From Micromonospora profundi (GTDB lineage: Bacteria; Actinomycetota; Actinomycetes; Mycobacteriales; Micromonosporaceae), in NCBI RefSeq assembly GCF_011927785.1, contig NZ_JAATJK010000001.1, forward strand, positions 1,674,001 to 1,738,000: 64,000 nucleotides of DNA, given 5' to 3'. Made by a program: the position numbers and the translations under genes. Of this stretch, positions 16,289 through 25,678 are shown piece by piece. A model generated the notes under the pieces. The model did not search any database. It saw only the letters and a list, made by a program, of their open reading frames with translations, and was not told the DNA's origin. Numbering within the stretch: the stretch's first letter is position 1; every line of letters begins with the position of its first letter.

Positions 16289-18235
16289 ATGGAATTATCT
16301 GCCAAACAGCGCGCCGCCCTGGCGAGCATCTGCGACACCTTCACACCGGGCGACGGGGCTGACCTCCCGCCGGCCAGTCAGCTCGGCGCGGTCGACATCA
16401 TGGCCGCGCTGGTTCTGCACAACCCTCGCGCCGCCGAGGTCAAGCAGTTCCTCCAACTGCTGGAACTGTGGGACTCCCGCGCCACCCAGTTGATCCTCGG
16501 CGGCGGCGCACGGCGCTTCTCCCGGCAGACCCAGCAGCGCCGCGAGCGGATGCTGCTCGCCCTGGCCGAGTCGAACGTCACCCGCAAGCGGGCGCTCTTC
16601 CAGGCGCTCAAGGGCGCGGCCACCCTGTCCTACTACATGGCGCCCGGGCCGACCGGCCGATCGCCGGTGTGGCCCGCCATCGGCTACCCCGGCCCGCTCG
16701 GCACCAGGACCGACGCCCCCGAGCCCGCCCTGGCGCCGATCCGCCCGTCCGCGCCGACCACCCTGGACTGCGACGTCGTCGTCGTCGGGTCGGGCGCTGG
16801 CGGCGGCACCGCCGCGGCCGTCCTCGCCGGCCACGGCCTCGACGTGATCGTCGTGGAGAAGGGCGGGTACTACGACGACAGGGACTTCGACGGCGGAGAG
16901 CTGTCCGGATTGTCGCGGCTCTACGCCCCAGGCCCCTCGGCCACCGCGGAGGGCCAGCTGAGCATCCTCCAGGGACAGTGCCTCGGTGGCGGCACCGTCG
17001 TCAACTACACCACGTCGTTCCGCACCCCGCCGCGGGTTCGCGACGAGTGGGCCGCGCTGGGCGTGCCACAGTTCGCCACTGACGAGTACGAGCGTTGCCT
17101 CGACGCGGTGTGGTCCCGGCTCGGCGTCAACAGCGACCACGGCAGGATCTCGTCTCGTGACGCGCTCATGGAGCGCGGACTGACAGCGCTCGGCTGGCAT
17201 GTCGACGAGATGCCCCGCAACGTCGACGGCTGCGACACCGGCGTCGAGTGCGGGCGGTGTGGTCTGGGCTGCCGCATCGGCGCCAAGAAATCCGCGACAA
17301 AGACCTGGCTCGTCGACGCCCAGCGCGCGGGTGCGCGCCTCCTCGTCGACGTCGACGTCCGCACGGTCACCATCACGGCCGGCAGGGCGACCGGCGTCGC
17401 CGGCCACACCGCCGACGGTCACCCGGTGACCATTCGTGCCCGCGCGGTGGTCGCCGCGGCCGGCAGCGTGCAGACGCCGGCCCTGTTGCGCCGCTCCGGC
17501 CTCACGAACCCGAACATCGGTCGGCACCTCCATCTGCACCCGGCCACCGGCGTCTGGGGCGTGTTCGCCGAGGAGGTCCGCCCGTGGGAGGGCGGAATGC
17601 AGACCCGGTACTCCACCGAACACGCCGATCTCGACGGCCTCGGCTACGGCGTCATCTACGAGACCGCCGCCACCAACCCGGCCACCGCCGTGTCCTTCAT
17701 GAGCTGGACGGGCGCCCGGAACCACCTGGACCAGATGCGGTCGCTGCCGAACCTCAGCGGGGTCGGCATCATCACCCGCGACCGCGACAGTGGACAGGTC
17801 AAGGTCGGCAGCGACGGCGAGCCGGTGGTGCACTACCGCCTCTCCGCCTACGACGCCGCCCACATGCGGGCCGGGATCGCCGGTGCGGCTCGTATCGTCG
17901 AGGCGGCCGGTGCCCGCAAGCTGTTCTCCGGCCATCAGCGCGGCAGGATCTGGGAACGCGGCAAGGGATCCATCGAGGACTTCATCCGCCAGACGGACAC
18001 CTTGGGCACCGCGCCCGGTCAGGTCGCCATGGCCGCCCTGCACATCATGGGCGCGGCCCGCATGGGCGGCAGCAGGGCCACGTCGGTCGCCGGGCCCGAC
18101 GGTGCCACGTGGGAGGTCCCGAACCTGGTCCTCGCCGACGCGTCCACCTTCCCGGCGTCGTTGGGCGTCAACCCGATGATCTCCGTCGAGGCCATCGCGT
18201 ACATGAACGCCCAACGACTCGCCGCCGGGATCTGA
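16289..18235 (+). CDS. GMC-family oxidoreductase, long-chain alcohol oxidase-like
   Basis: A 648-residue FAD oxidoreductase. The ~150-residue N-terminal helical part (SICDTFTPGDGADLP onward) resembles the plant/yeast long-chain fatty-alcohol oxidase type rather than choline or glucose oxidases. The FAD Rossmann motif is DVVVVGSGAGGGTAAAVLAG at about residues 160-180. A four-Cys-like segment (DTGVECGRCGLGCRIG) lies near residue 315, and the C-terminal GMC block GVNPMISVEAIAYMNAQR closes the protein. It would oxidise a long-chain alcohol to an aldehyde. In this island it could act on alcohols from isoprenoid oligomers. It is convergent with the FadB-type gene with only 4 bp between. Confidence 0.88.
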   Translation: MELSAKQRAALASICDTFTPGDGADLPPASQLGAVDIMAALVLHNPRAAEVKQFLQLLELWDSRATQLILGGGARRFSRQTQQRRERMLLALAESNVTRKRALFQALKGAATLSYYMAPGPTGRSPVWPAIGYPGPLGTRTDAPEPALAPIRPSAPTTLDCDVVVVGSGAGGGTAAAVLAGHGLDVIVVEKGGYYDDRDFDGGELSGLSRLYAPGPSATAEGQLSILQGQCLGGGTVVNYTTSFRTPPRVRDEWAALGVPQFATDEYERCLDAVWSRLGVNSDHGRISSRDALMERGLTALGWHVDEMPRNVDGCDTGVECGRCGLGCRIGAKKSATKTWLVDAQRAGARLLVDVDVRTVTITAGRATGVAGHTADGHPVTIRARAVVAAAGSVQTPALLRRSGLTNPNIGRHLHLHPATGVWGVFAEEVRPWEGGMQTRYSTEHADLDGLGYGVIYETAATNPATAVSFMSWTGARNHLDQMRSLPNLSGVGIITRDRDSGQVKVGSDGEPVVHYRLSAYDAAHMRAGIAGAARIVEAAGARKLFSGHQRGRIWERGKGSIEDFIRQTDTLGTAPGQVAMAALHIMGAARMGGSRATSVAGPDGATWEVPNLVLADASTFPASLGVNPMISVEAIAYMNAQRLAAGI

Positions 18236-18239
18236 CCGC

Positions 18240-20384
18240 CTATTCGAACCGCTCGCCCCGGTCGGCCATTGCCAACAGCAGTGGGGGCGGGCTGAACCGG
18301 TCACCGTAGCGCTCCGCGAGCACCCGCGCGCGGGCCACGAAGCCCGGCAGCCCGCCCTCGTACTGGTTGATGTACTGCAGGACGCCGCCGGTCCAGCTCG
18401 GGTAGCCGATGCCCAGTATCGAACCGACGTTGGCGTCGACCACCGAGGTGAGCACCCCCTCTTCGAGGCACCGCACCGACTCGACCGCCTCGATGAAGAG
18501 CATCCGCTCCTTCAGGTCCTCGAAGGGTGTGTCGAGATTGGTTCCGCCGAAGTTGTCCCGCAGGCCCGGCCAGAGACCGACCCGTTTGCCGTCGCGGTAG
18601 TCGTAGAAGCCCGCGCCACCCGAGCGTCCCGGTCGACCGAAGTCGTCGATCATCCGGTCGATGACCGCGTCGGCGGCGTGTGGCTGCCAGGTGCCACCGG
18701 CGGCGACCGTCGCCGCGGCCGTCTCCTGCCGGATCCTGCGGGGCAATGTGAGGGTGAGTTCGTCCATCAGCGCGAGGACCGGCGCGGGATATCCGGCCTG
18801 GCTGCTGGCCTGCTCGATGGTGGCCGCCGGGATCCCCTCGGCCAGCATCGCCACGCCCTCGTTGGTGAACGTCCCGATGACCCGACTGGTGAAGAAACCG
18901 CGGCTGTCGTTGACGACGATGGGCGTCTTGCGTATCCGACGTACCAGACCCAGTGCCCGCTGGAGCGTGGCCTCGTCGGTGCGCTCGCCGCGGATCACCT
19001 CGACAAGCGGCATCTTGTCCACCGGCGAGAAGAAGTGCAGCCCGATGAACTCCTCCGGCTTGCTGACGCCCTCGGCGAGCAGTGTGATGGGCAGTGTGGA
19101 CGTGTTGGAGGCGATCAGCGCCTCCGGTGCGACCTGCTCGATCTCGGCGTACACCTTCTGCTTGAGCGCGGGGTCCTCGAAGACCGCCTCGATGGCGAGG
19201 TCGACGCCGGCGAGGTCGGCGATGTCCTCGGTGGGCTCGATCCGGGCCAGGATCGCGTCGCGCTCGTCCGGCGTGGACGTGCCCCGGGCGACAGCCTTGT
19301 CAAGGACGCCCACCGAGTACGCCTTTCCGCGCAACGCCCCCTCGACGGTCACGTCCTTGAGAACGACCCGCATCCCGGCCCGCGCGCACACGTACGCGAT
19401 GGCGGCGCCCATCATGCCCGCGCCGATGACCGCCACCCGCCCCAGCGGTGGATGGTCCGCACCGATGTCCCGCGAGCCGGCGGCCTGTACGTCGAAGAAG
19501 AGCGCCTTGATCATGTTCTTGGCGATCTGGCCGGTGGCGAGTTCGGTGAAGTACCGCCCCTCGATGGTGAGGGCGGTGTCCAGGTCGACCTGTGCGCCTT
19601 CGACGGCGGCGGCGACGATGTTGAGGGGAGCCGGGTAGGGGGCGCCCTTGAGTTGCTTGCGCAGAATGGCCGGCACGGCCGGCAACTGGGCGGCGAGCGC
19701 CGGAGTGGACGGGGTGCCGCCGGGAATCTTGTAGCCCTTGCGGTCGTACGGCTGCATCGCGTCGGGGTTGGCGGCGATCCAGGCGCGGGCGGCATCCATC
19801 ATGTCGGCCTCGTCGGCGGCGATCGCGTCGACCAGCCCGTGCGAGAGCGCGTCCTGCGGTCGGCGCCGCTGACCGCGGAGCAGCCAGTTGCTAAGCGCGT
19901 CGGTCACGCCCAGCAGGCGGACGCTGCGCACGACGCCACCACAGCCCGGCAGCAGGCCGAGGGTGACCTCCGGGAAGCCGGTCTCGATGGCCGGGTTGTC
20001 GAGGACGATGCGGTGGTGGCAGCCCAGGGCGAGTTCGAGCCCACCACCGAGGGCCGAGCCGTTGATGGCGGCAACGACCGGACGGCCGAGTGTCTCCAAG
20101 CGGCGTACGGTGTCCTTGAGCAGGCGGGTTTCCGCTTCCGACGCCTCGGCGTCGGCGGGCGTCAGCCGCAGCAGCGCGTCCAGGTCGCCGCCGGCGAAGA
20201 AGGTCTTCTTGGCCGAGGTGATGATCACGCCGGCGATGTGGTCGCGTTCGGCCTCGAGCCGGTCGACTGTCGCCGTGAGGCTCGCACCGAACTCGCTGTT
20301 CATCACGTTCGCCGAACGGCCGGGGTGGTCGAGGGTGAGCAGGACGACGTCGTCGTCGCGTTCCCACCGGATCGTGTTGACCAT
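18240..20384 (-). CDS. Enoyl-CoA hydratase / 3-hydroxyacyl-CoA dehydrogenase fusion (FadB/FadJ type)
   Basis: A 714-residue bifunctional beta-oxidation enzyme. The N-terminal crotonase half (residues ~1-290) has NGSALGGGLELALGCHHRIV and FPEVTLGLLPGCGG with the catalytic Glu. The NAD-binding half starts near residue 325 (VAVIGAGMMGAAIAYVCARA), continues with IASNTSTLPIT and GLHFFSPVDKMPLVEVI, and ends in the C-terminal HAD domain. The ATG at 20384 is chosen because the protein then begins directly with the hydratase fold. It lies 10 bases after the thiolase gene, forming a classic two-gene beta-oxidation operon. Confidence 0.94.
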   Translation of the reverse strand: MVNTIRWERDDDVVLLTLDHPGRSANVMNSEFGASLTATVDRLEAERDHIAGVIITSAKKTFFAGGDLDALLRLTPADAEASEAETRLLKDTVRRLETLGRPVVAAINGSALGGGLELALGCHHRIVLDNPAIETGFPEVTLGLLPGCGGVVRSVRLLGVTDALSNWLLRGQRRRPQDALSHGLVDAIAADEADMMDAARAWIAANPDAMQPYDRKGYKIPGGTPSTPALAAQLPAVPAILRKQLKGAPYPAPLNIVAAAVEGAQVDLDTALTIEGRYFTELATGQIAKNMIKALFFDVQAAGSRDIGADHPPLGRVAVIGAGMMGAAIAYVCARAGMRVVLKDVTVEGALRGKAYSVGVLDKAVARGTSTPDERDAILARIEPTEDIADLAGVDLAIEAVFEDPALKQKVYAEIEQVAPEALIASNTSTLPITLLAEGVSKPEEFIGLHFFSPVDKMPLVEVIRGERTDEATLQRALGLVRRIRKTPIVVNDSRGFFTSRVIGTFTNEGVAMLAEGIPAATIEQASSQAGYPAPVLALMDELTLTLPRRIRQETAAATVAAGGTWQPHAADAVIDRMIDDFGRPGRSGGAGFYDYRDGKRVGLWPGLRDNFGGTNLDTPFEDLKERMLFIEAVESVRCLEEGVLTSVVDANVGSILGIGYPSWTGGVLQYINQYEGGLPGFVARARVLAERYGDRFSPPPLLLAMADRGERFE

Positions 20385-20394
20385 TCGTGACTCC

Positions 20395-21609
20395 TCAGAC
20401 TCGTTCGATGACTGTCGCGATGCCCATGCCGCCGCCGGCGCAGAGGGTGGCGAGCCCGTAGCGGCCACCGCGTCGCTCCAACTCGTCGACGAGGGTGCCG
20501 AGGATCATGGCTCCGGTCGCTCCCAGGGGGTGCCCCATCGCTATCGCGCCGCCGTTGACGTTGACCCTGTCCAGGCTCAGGCCCATGTCGGCGACGAACC
20601 GCAGGACCACTGCCGCGAACGCCTCGTTGATCTCGACCAGGTCGAGGTCGTCGACGCCGAGACCCGCCTTGCTCAGCGCCTTGCGCGCGGCCGGCGCCGG
20701 GCCGGTGAGCATGATCGTCGGTTCGGCGCCACTGATCGCGGTGGCGACGATGCGTGCCCGCGGGACGAGGCCGGCGGCCGCGCCGACGGCCTCGCTGCCG
20801 ACGGCCACCAACGAGGCGCCGTCGACGATGCCGGAGGAGTTGCCCGCCGTGTGGACGTGGTTGATGCGTTCGACCCAGTGGTATTTCTGGAGCGCGACCG
20901 CGTCGAAGCCGGCCTGCTCCCCGATGCCGGCGAAGGATGGACGAAGCGAGGCGAGGCTCTCGGCTGTCGAGTCCAGCCGGATGTGCTCGTCGCGGTCGAG
21001 GATTGTCAACCCGTTGCGGTCCCGCACCGGGACGACCGAGCGGGTGAAGTAGCCGTTGGCCCATGCCTTGGCGGCCCGGACCTGCGACTGCAGCGCGTAG
21101 CCGTCGACCACGTCGCGGTCGTAGCCTGCGATGGTCGCGATGAGGTCCGCGCTGATGCCCTGGGGCACGAAACCGGTGGTGTAGTTGGTTTCCGGGTCCA
21201 GTGCCCAGGCTCCACCGTCGGAACCCATCGGGATACGGGACATCGATTCGACGCCGCCGGCGAGGACGAGATCCTCCCAGCCCGAACGCACCTTCTGCGC
21301 GGCGATGTTCACCGCCTCCAGGCCCGAGGCGCAGAAGCGGTTGAGCTGGACGCCGGCCACGGTGTCGGGCAGGCCGGCGACGACGGCGGCCGTCCTGGCG
21401 ATGTCGGCGCCCTGGTCACCAAGCGGGGACACCACTCCGAGCACGATGTCGTCGATCAGCGCCGGATCCAGACCGGGCATCCGCCGCAGGGTCTCCTCGA
21501 TCAGGCCGGTGACGAGCGAAACCGGCTTAACCCCGTGTAGCGATCCGCTCGGTTTGCCCCGACCACGCGGTGTGCGCAGTGCGTCGTAGATGAACGCCTC
21601 GGTTGTCAT
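20395..21609 (-). CDS. Acetyl-CoA C-acyltransferase (thiolase)
   Basis: A 404-residue degradative thiolase that splits 3-ketoacyl-CoA. The acylated Cys lies in [15 protein letters not shown], the active-site His in [15 protein letters not shown], and the second Cys in [11 protein letters not shown]. The ATG at 21609 has GAGGAG 7-8 bases upstream; a TTG two codons earlier is less likely. It is the first gene of an operon with the FadB-type fusion. The promoter region holds a TTGACA -35 box inside a GCTTG-T-CAAGC palindrome. Confidence 0.94.
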   Translation of the reverse strand: MTTEAFIYDALRTPRGRGKPSGSLHGVKPVSLVTGLIEETLRRMPGLDPALIDDIVLGVVSPLGDQGADIARTAAVVAGLPDTVAGVQLNRFCASGLEAVNIAAQKVRSGWEDLVLAGGVESMSRIPMGSDGGAWALDPETNYTTGFVPQGISADLIATIAGYDRDVVDGYALQSQVRAAKAWANGYFTRSVVPVRDRNGLTILDRDEHIRLDSTAESLASLRPSFAGIGEQAGFDAVALQKYHWVERINHVHTAGNSSGIVDGASLVAVGSEAVGAAAGLVPRARIVATAISGAEPTIMLTGPAPAARKALSKAGLGVDDLDLVEINEAFAAVVLRFVADMGLSLDRVNVNGGAIAMGHPLGATGAMILGTLVDELERRGGRYGLATLCAGGGMGIATVIERV

Positions 21610-21672
21610 AGCCAAGCTCCTCGCTACTCACCTCAATGCGAATCCCGCCTAACTTTCGTTGAGCTCGCGGCC

Positions 21673-21683
21673 GCTTGTCAAGC
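21673..21683 (-). promoter_or_regulatory. Thiolase promoter -35 within a palindromic operator
   Basis: The perfect 11-bp palindrome GCTTGTCAAGC contains, on the minus strand, a consensus TTGACA (21681-21676) facing the thiolase gene. No clear -10 box could be placed at 17-18 bases. A repressor bound here would block polymerase. The nearest regulator gene is the divergent tandem-TetR protein that starts at 21794. Confidence 0.5.
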
Positions 21684-21793
21684 AACATCCGCCCCTCATG
21701 CCCGCTGGCCGCATTCGGCCTGGGTCGATGTCGGCAAGCGAGGCGGCTGAGGGCCATCGCCGCAATCCTGCGAGGTGGCGCTAACGTGTAGGG

Positions 21794-22990
21794 GTGCGAA
21801 CAGCAGCCAGCGGCACCGGTCCCGCAGCGACGAAGCGTCCCAAGGATCGCAAGGACCGCATCGCGCTGGCCGGAGCCGAGCTGTTCTGCGAGCGGGGCTA
21901 TCACGGCGTCTCCGTCGACGAGATCGCCGCCGTCGTCGGCATCAGCGGCCCGGCGGTCTACCGGCACTTCCCGAACAAGTACGCCATCCTCGTGCACGCC
22001 ACGCGGGAGATGGTCGGCGCGCTGCTCGCCGCGACCGCCGACCCACCGGCGGTCACCGCCGAGGGCGTCCTCGACGTGCTGCTGGGCAGGCTCGCCGACG
22101 TCGCGGTGAGCAAGCGGCGCGTCGCGGGGCTGTACCAGTGGGAGGGCCGCTACCTCACCCCGGAGCATCGGCAGGAGTTCGCCGCGACTCTGACCACGCT
22201 TGTCGGCCGCCTCGCCGGGCCACTGCGCGAGCTGCGACCCGAACTGACCGCCGAGCAGGCCGAGTTGCTCGTCAACGCGGCTCTCAGCGCCTTCGGCAGT
22301 GTGACCACCTACCGCGCGGCGACCACCGGCACCGGCACCGAGCGACTGCTCACCCGGGTCGCCTGGACCCTGCTGCGCGGCGACGCGCCGCAGTTGCCGC
22401 CACCGCCGCGCGGCACGCCGGGCACCGCGCCGGTGCGCCCGGCGGCGCGCCGGGAACTGCTGCTCATCGAGGCTATCCGCCTCTTCCGCCGCCACGGCTA
22501 CCACGCCGTAGCCGTCGAGGACATCGGACGCGCCGCCGGCATGCAGGCATCCAGCGTGTACCGGTACTTTCCCAGCAAGGCCGACCTGCTCGCAGCCGCC
22601 TACTACCGCGCCACGGACCGCCTCGCCGGAGCCACCAGCGAGGCGATCACCGAGGCGAGTGACCCGGCCGACGCCCTGCGCCGAGTTGTGCGGGCCTACG
22701 TCGCCTTCGCCTTCGGCCAGAGCAACCTCGTCGCGGTCTACCTCGCGGAGAACAACAACCTGCCGGACAAGGACCGCCACCAGTTGCGCGGGGCGCAGCG
22801 CCTGCACGTCGAGGAGTGGGTACGACTCGTCCGCGCGGTGCGACCGGACCTGCCGGCGACCGACGCCCGCGTGCTCGTCCACGCCGCTCTCAACGTCATC
22901 ACCGACATCGGCCGGCTCGGCCGCTTCGACAGTGCCGAGGGTTACGACACCCAGACGGCCCACCTGGCCCTCGCCGTCCTGTACGCCTGA
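21794..22990 (+). CDS. Regulator with two TetR domains in tandem
   Basis: A 398-residue protein, about twice the usual TetR length. The first TetR DNA-binding domain lies at residues ~18-66 (ERGYHGVSVDEIAAVVGISG, YRHFPNKYAI). A ligand-type helical domain follows, then a second complete TetR DNA-binding domain at ~212-262 (RHGYHAVAVEDIGRAAGMQA, YRYFPSKADLL) with its own helical domain. It starts with GTG. It is divergent from the thiolase/FadB operon, which it probably controls. A paralogue with the same layout follows. One chain carrying both halves could act as an intramolecular dimer. Confidence 0.9.
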   Translation: MRTAASGTGPAATKRPKDRKDRIALAGAELFCERGYHGVSVDEIAAVVGISGPAVYRHFPNKYAILVHATREMVGALLAATADPPAVTAEGVLDVLLGRLADVAVSKRRVAGLYQWEGRYLTPEHRQEFAATLTTLVGRLAGPLRELRPELTAEQAELLVNAALSAFGSVTTYRAATTGTGTERLLTRVAWTLLRGDAPQLPPPPRGTPGTAPVRPAARRELLLIEAIRLFRRHGYHAVAVEDIGRAAGMQASSVYRYFPSKADLLAAAYYRATDRLAGATSEAITEASDPADALRRVVRAYVAFAFGQSNLVAVYLAENNNLPDKDRHQLRGAQRLHVEEWVRLVRAVRPDLPATDARVLVHAALNVITDIGRLGRFDSAEGYDTQTAHLALAVLYA

Positions 22991-23138
22991 CCAGCAGGCA
23001 TCCGGGCCGGACACCTCAGGGCCGATCGCCCGGTGGCGCCCAGGTACGCCGGCCCGGCGGTGAGCACGGGTCGCGACAGCGCTGTGATTGACTAGCAGGC
23101 GTGCTCCTGTCTCCTCCGACGCCTGATCGACTGATCCG

Positions 23139-24302
23139 GTGACCACCGGGCCGACCGCGGCCACCCGACCTCGCAACCGCAGGCAGGTCATCCTCGAGGC
23201 AGCCGGTCAGGTCTTCAGCGAGCGCGGCTACCACGCGGCGTCCATGGAGGAGATCGCCGCCGTCGTCGGCATCAGCGCCGCAGCCCTCTACCGGCACTTC
23301 CCGAACAAGTACGCGTTGTTCGCCGAGTGCGCCAACGTCATCGTCGACAAGCTTGTCGCGGTCGTCGACGAGTGGCCGCCGGAGGCGGCCCTGACCGACG
23401 TGCTCGCCGCCCTCACCCGGGTCACGGTGTCCCACCGCGCGTCCGGCGGCCTCTACCGGTGGGAGGCCCGCTACCTCAAGCGCGCGGACCGCCAACTGCT
23501 GCGGACGAAGTTCGCGCACGTCGTGGAGCGGGTCACCGACACGGTACGGCGCGAGTACCCGCTGCCCGACGAGCGCCTGCGGGCGATGGCGGCCCTCGGC
23601 GTGATCGGGTCCATCACCATGCACCGCACCTCGATCGCCCAACGCCGGATCGAGGATCTGTTGCTGGCGTCCGCCCTGGGCGTGGTGGCCACCGATCCGG
23701 CGACGGCGGAGGGCAGTGCGCGCCTTGTCGAACTGCCCGCCCAGCCCGTCCCGCGCACTCGACGTGCCGAGATCCTGGCGGCGGCCGTCCCCCTCTTCGC
23801 GCGCGACGGCTTCGCCAATGTCACGAACGCGCAGATCGCCCAGGCGGTGGGGTTGGCCCCGTCCGCGATCTACCGGCACTACCCCGGCAAGGTCGACATT
23901 CTGGTGGCCGCCTGCCTGCAGGCGGCGGGCCTGCTGGCCCAGGCGGTGGAGCGGAGCCTGCACCGGGCGACCGATCCACATCAGGCCGTCGTCGCGTTGG
24001 CGGCGGCGTACGTGGCCTACTGTTTCGAGCACAACGCGCTCAACAGCGTCGCCGAGGCCGAGGTCGCCGGCCTGCCGGCCGAGCTCCGGCGGCCCCTGAT
24101 CCTCGCGCAGCGTGAGCACATCGCCGTCTGGGAGCAACAGGTACGAATGGTCCGCCCGGAACTGGACCCACGACAGGCCCGACTGCTGGTTCACGCCGGC
24201 TTCGGTGTGGTCGTCGAGGCCGGGCGCGCCCTGCGCTGGCAGGACGCGCCCGGCCACCGGGACGCGGTCACCGCTCTGGTCACCGGTGCCCTGACGCGGT
24301 GA
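23139..24302 (+). CDS. Regulator with two TetR domains in tandem, second copy
   Basis: A 387-residue paralogue of the preceding gene. The first DNA-binding domain (residues ~12-58, ERGYHAASMEEIAAVVGISA, YRHFPNKYAL) is nearly the same as in the neighbour. The second (~205-252, RDGFANVTNAQIAQAVGLAP, YRHYPGKVDIL) has diverged more. It starts with GTG, 148 bases after the first copy. It ends 12 bases before the convergent lcp gene. The pair probably arose by gene duplication. TetR-type regulators of lcp are known in Gordonia (LcpR), so control of the adjacent lcp is plausible but unproven. Confidence 0.88.
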   Translation: MTTGPTAATRPRNRRQVILEAAGQVFSERGYHAASMEEIAAVVGISAAALYRHFPNKYALFAECANVIVDKLVAVVDEWPPEAALTDVLAALTRVTVSHRASGGLYRWEARYLKRADRQLLRTKFAHVVERVTDTVRREYPLPDERLRAMAALGVIGSITMHRTSIAQRRIEDLLLASALGVVATDPATAEGSARLVELPAQPVPRTRRAEILAAAVPLFARDGFANVTNAQIAQAVGLAPSAIYRHYPGKVDILVAACLQAAGLLAQAVERSLHRATDPHQAVVALAAAYVAYCFEHNALNSVAEAEVAGLPAELRRPLILAQREHIAVWEQQVRMVRPELDPRQARLLVHAGFGVVVEAGRALRWQDAPGHRDAVTALVTGALTR

Positions 24303-24314
24303 GCACAGGCCGAC

Positions 24315-25532
24315 TCAGCTGCCGGGCCGGTTCATCACCGGGATGGTGATGGGGGTGTGCGACGCCGAGGTGCCGTTGTTGAGGAAGAGCATCGCCAGGC
24401 CGCGCACGAAGTGGTCGAAGGTGGAGAAGGTGCGCGGCATGACCGGGGACAGCCCTTCGCGGAACATGATGTACGTCGGCCATCCGGCTTCGATCACGCC
24501 TCGCGAGATGAGGTCGCGCGGCAACCGCAGCCAGTTGCCGATCTGGTCGCTGAGCACGTAGCGCGCGAACTCGCGTTGGAATCCCTTGGTGATGCCCAGG
24601 TCGAGCGACGAGGTCAGGTTCAACAGGATGTCGGCCAGGTCGATCCCCTCCCGAGTCGGCGCGAGGATCGGCGTCAGCGCGTACTGCGACTGCTCGTGGG
24701 CGGCGGCCCAGGTGGCGGGGATGAACTCGTCCCGTACGCCCAGCAGGTGCAGCGCGACCTGCCACATGTGCAGGTACGCCTCCTCCTCCGCCGCCGAGAC
24801 CCGCAGGCCGTAGCGACGCCACTCCACCAACTTGCTGTGGACGTAGGTGCCCAGGCTGTGGAAGGTGATCAGGATGTCGCCGTTGCTGATCGGAATCGGA
24901 TGGTCGGTGACCTCCCGCCACGCCGCTGACTGCGGCAGCAGATGCCGCACCGCGGCGTGCGTCAGGCGGGTCTTGGTGGAGGTGGTGATGAAGTTGCCCG
25001 TCGGCTTGAAGGCGTCGGGGGTGTTCAGGTCGTAGCCGTAGGTGAAGGTCTTCGCCGCGCGTGACTTCATGTCGGCGCCGCCCTCGGACCAGTAGACGTT
25101 ACGGGCCTCGCGGGGGATGACAGTGCTCATGATGCCGCTGCCCAGCCCGTACAGCAGGAACAGGTACATGCTCATGCGCTTGTTGAACTGGGCGGCACGG
25201 TCCAGCTTGGCCTGGTCGGCCCACGACGGCAGCTTGTTGAACTGCCTGAGGTAGGTGGTGAGTGCGGGGGGCAGACCGCTGGGCACCGGGTCGCCGTTCT
25301 TGATGAACGATTTGAACGCGTTGTTGACGGCCGGGATCTGGCCATTGTCGAGCATGGAGGCGACGAGCGGGTCGGTGTCGTCGTCCCACACGTCCCACGG
25401 GTCCGTGACCGCGTTGGTCCCGGCGATCGAGTTGGTCGACGACCACGCCCACGCCTTGGGCACGTCAGTCACGGCTACCAGACCCAGCGCCGCGCCGAGG
25501 GTCAGGGCGCTTCGTCTGCTGAGATTTTCCAT
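24315..25532 (-). CDS. lcp: Latex-clearing protein (rubber oxygenase), copy 1
   Basis: A 405-residue secreted haem oxygenase (DUF2236 family) expected to cleave the double bonds of cis-1,4-polyisoprene outside the cell, giving oligo-isoprenoids with aldehyde and ketone ends. A Tat signal peptide is clear: LSRRSALTLG followed by a hydrophobic stretch ending near AWA at residue 29. Residues matching those shown to matter in Lcp of Streptomyces sp. K30 (Glu148, Arg164, Lys167, Thr168 and haem ligand His198) are all present as Glu142, Arg158, Lys161, Thr162 and His197. It is more divergent than the second copy. It appears monocistronic, with its own promoter at 25634-25662. Confidence 0.88.
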   Translation of the reverse strand: MENLSRRSALTLGAALGLVAVTDVPKAWAWSSTNSIAGTNAVTDPWDVWDDDTDPLVASMLDNGQIPAVNNAFKSFIKNGDPVPSGLPPALTTYLRQFNKLPSWADQAKLDRAAQFNKRMSMYLFLLYGLGSGIMSTVIPREARNVYWSEGGADMKSRAAKTFTYGYDLNTPDAFKPTGNFITTSTKTRLTHAAVRHLLPQSAAWREVTDHPIPISNGDILITFHSLGTYVHSKLVEWRRYGLRVSAAEEEAYLHMWQVALHLLGVRDEFIPATWAAAHEQSQYALTPILAPTREGIDLADILLNLTSSLDLGITKGFQREFARYVLSDQIGNWLRLPRDLISRGVIEAGWPTYIMFREGLSPVMPRTFSTFDHFVRGLAMLFLNNGTSASHTPITIPVMNRPGS

Positions 25533-25576
25533 TAGCCACCGCTTTCCGGGCTAGCCGGACATCGCCCTGAACACCA

Positions 25577-25598
25577 GCTTGAGGTGGGTGCTACAAGC
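25577..25598. promoter_or_regulatory. GCTTG/CAAGC inverted repeat in the lcp leader
   Basis: GCTTG (25577-25581) and CAAGC (25594-25598) form an inverted repeat with a 12-base spacer in the lcp 5' leader. The same arms make the tight palindrome before the thiolase gene (21673-21683). The different spacing weakens the case for one protein binding both. Confidence 0.3.
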
Positions 25599-25633
25599 AG
25601 GTTTCAAGTTATCCGGGCGTGTGATTTTCTATT

Positions 25634-25662
25634 AACATAGAGGACCGTAACTCGGTCGGCAA
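25634..25662 (-). promoter_or_regulatory. Likely promoter of lcp copy 1
   Basis: Reading the minus strand, TTGCCG (25662-25657) and TATGTT (25639-25634) are separated by exactly 17 bases. The local DNA is unusually AT-rich. Transcription would begin near 25627, leaving a leader of about 95 bases before the lcp ATG. Confidence 0.5.
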
Positions 25663-25678
25663 GGGGTAGCGACCCGGG

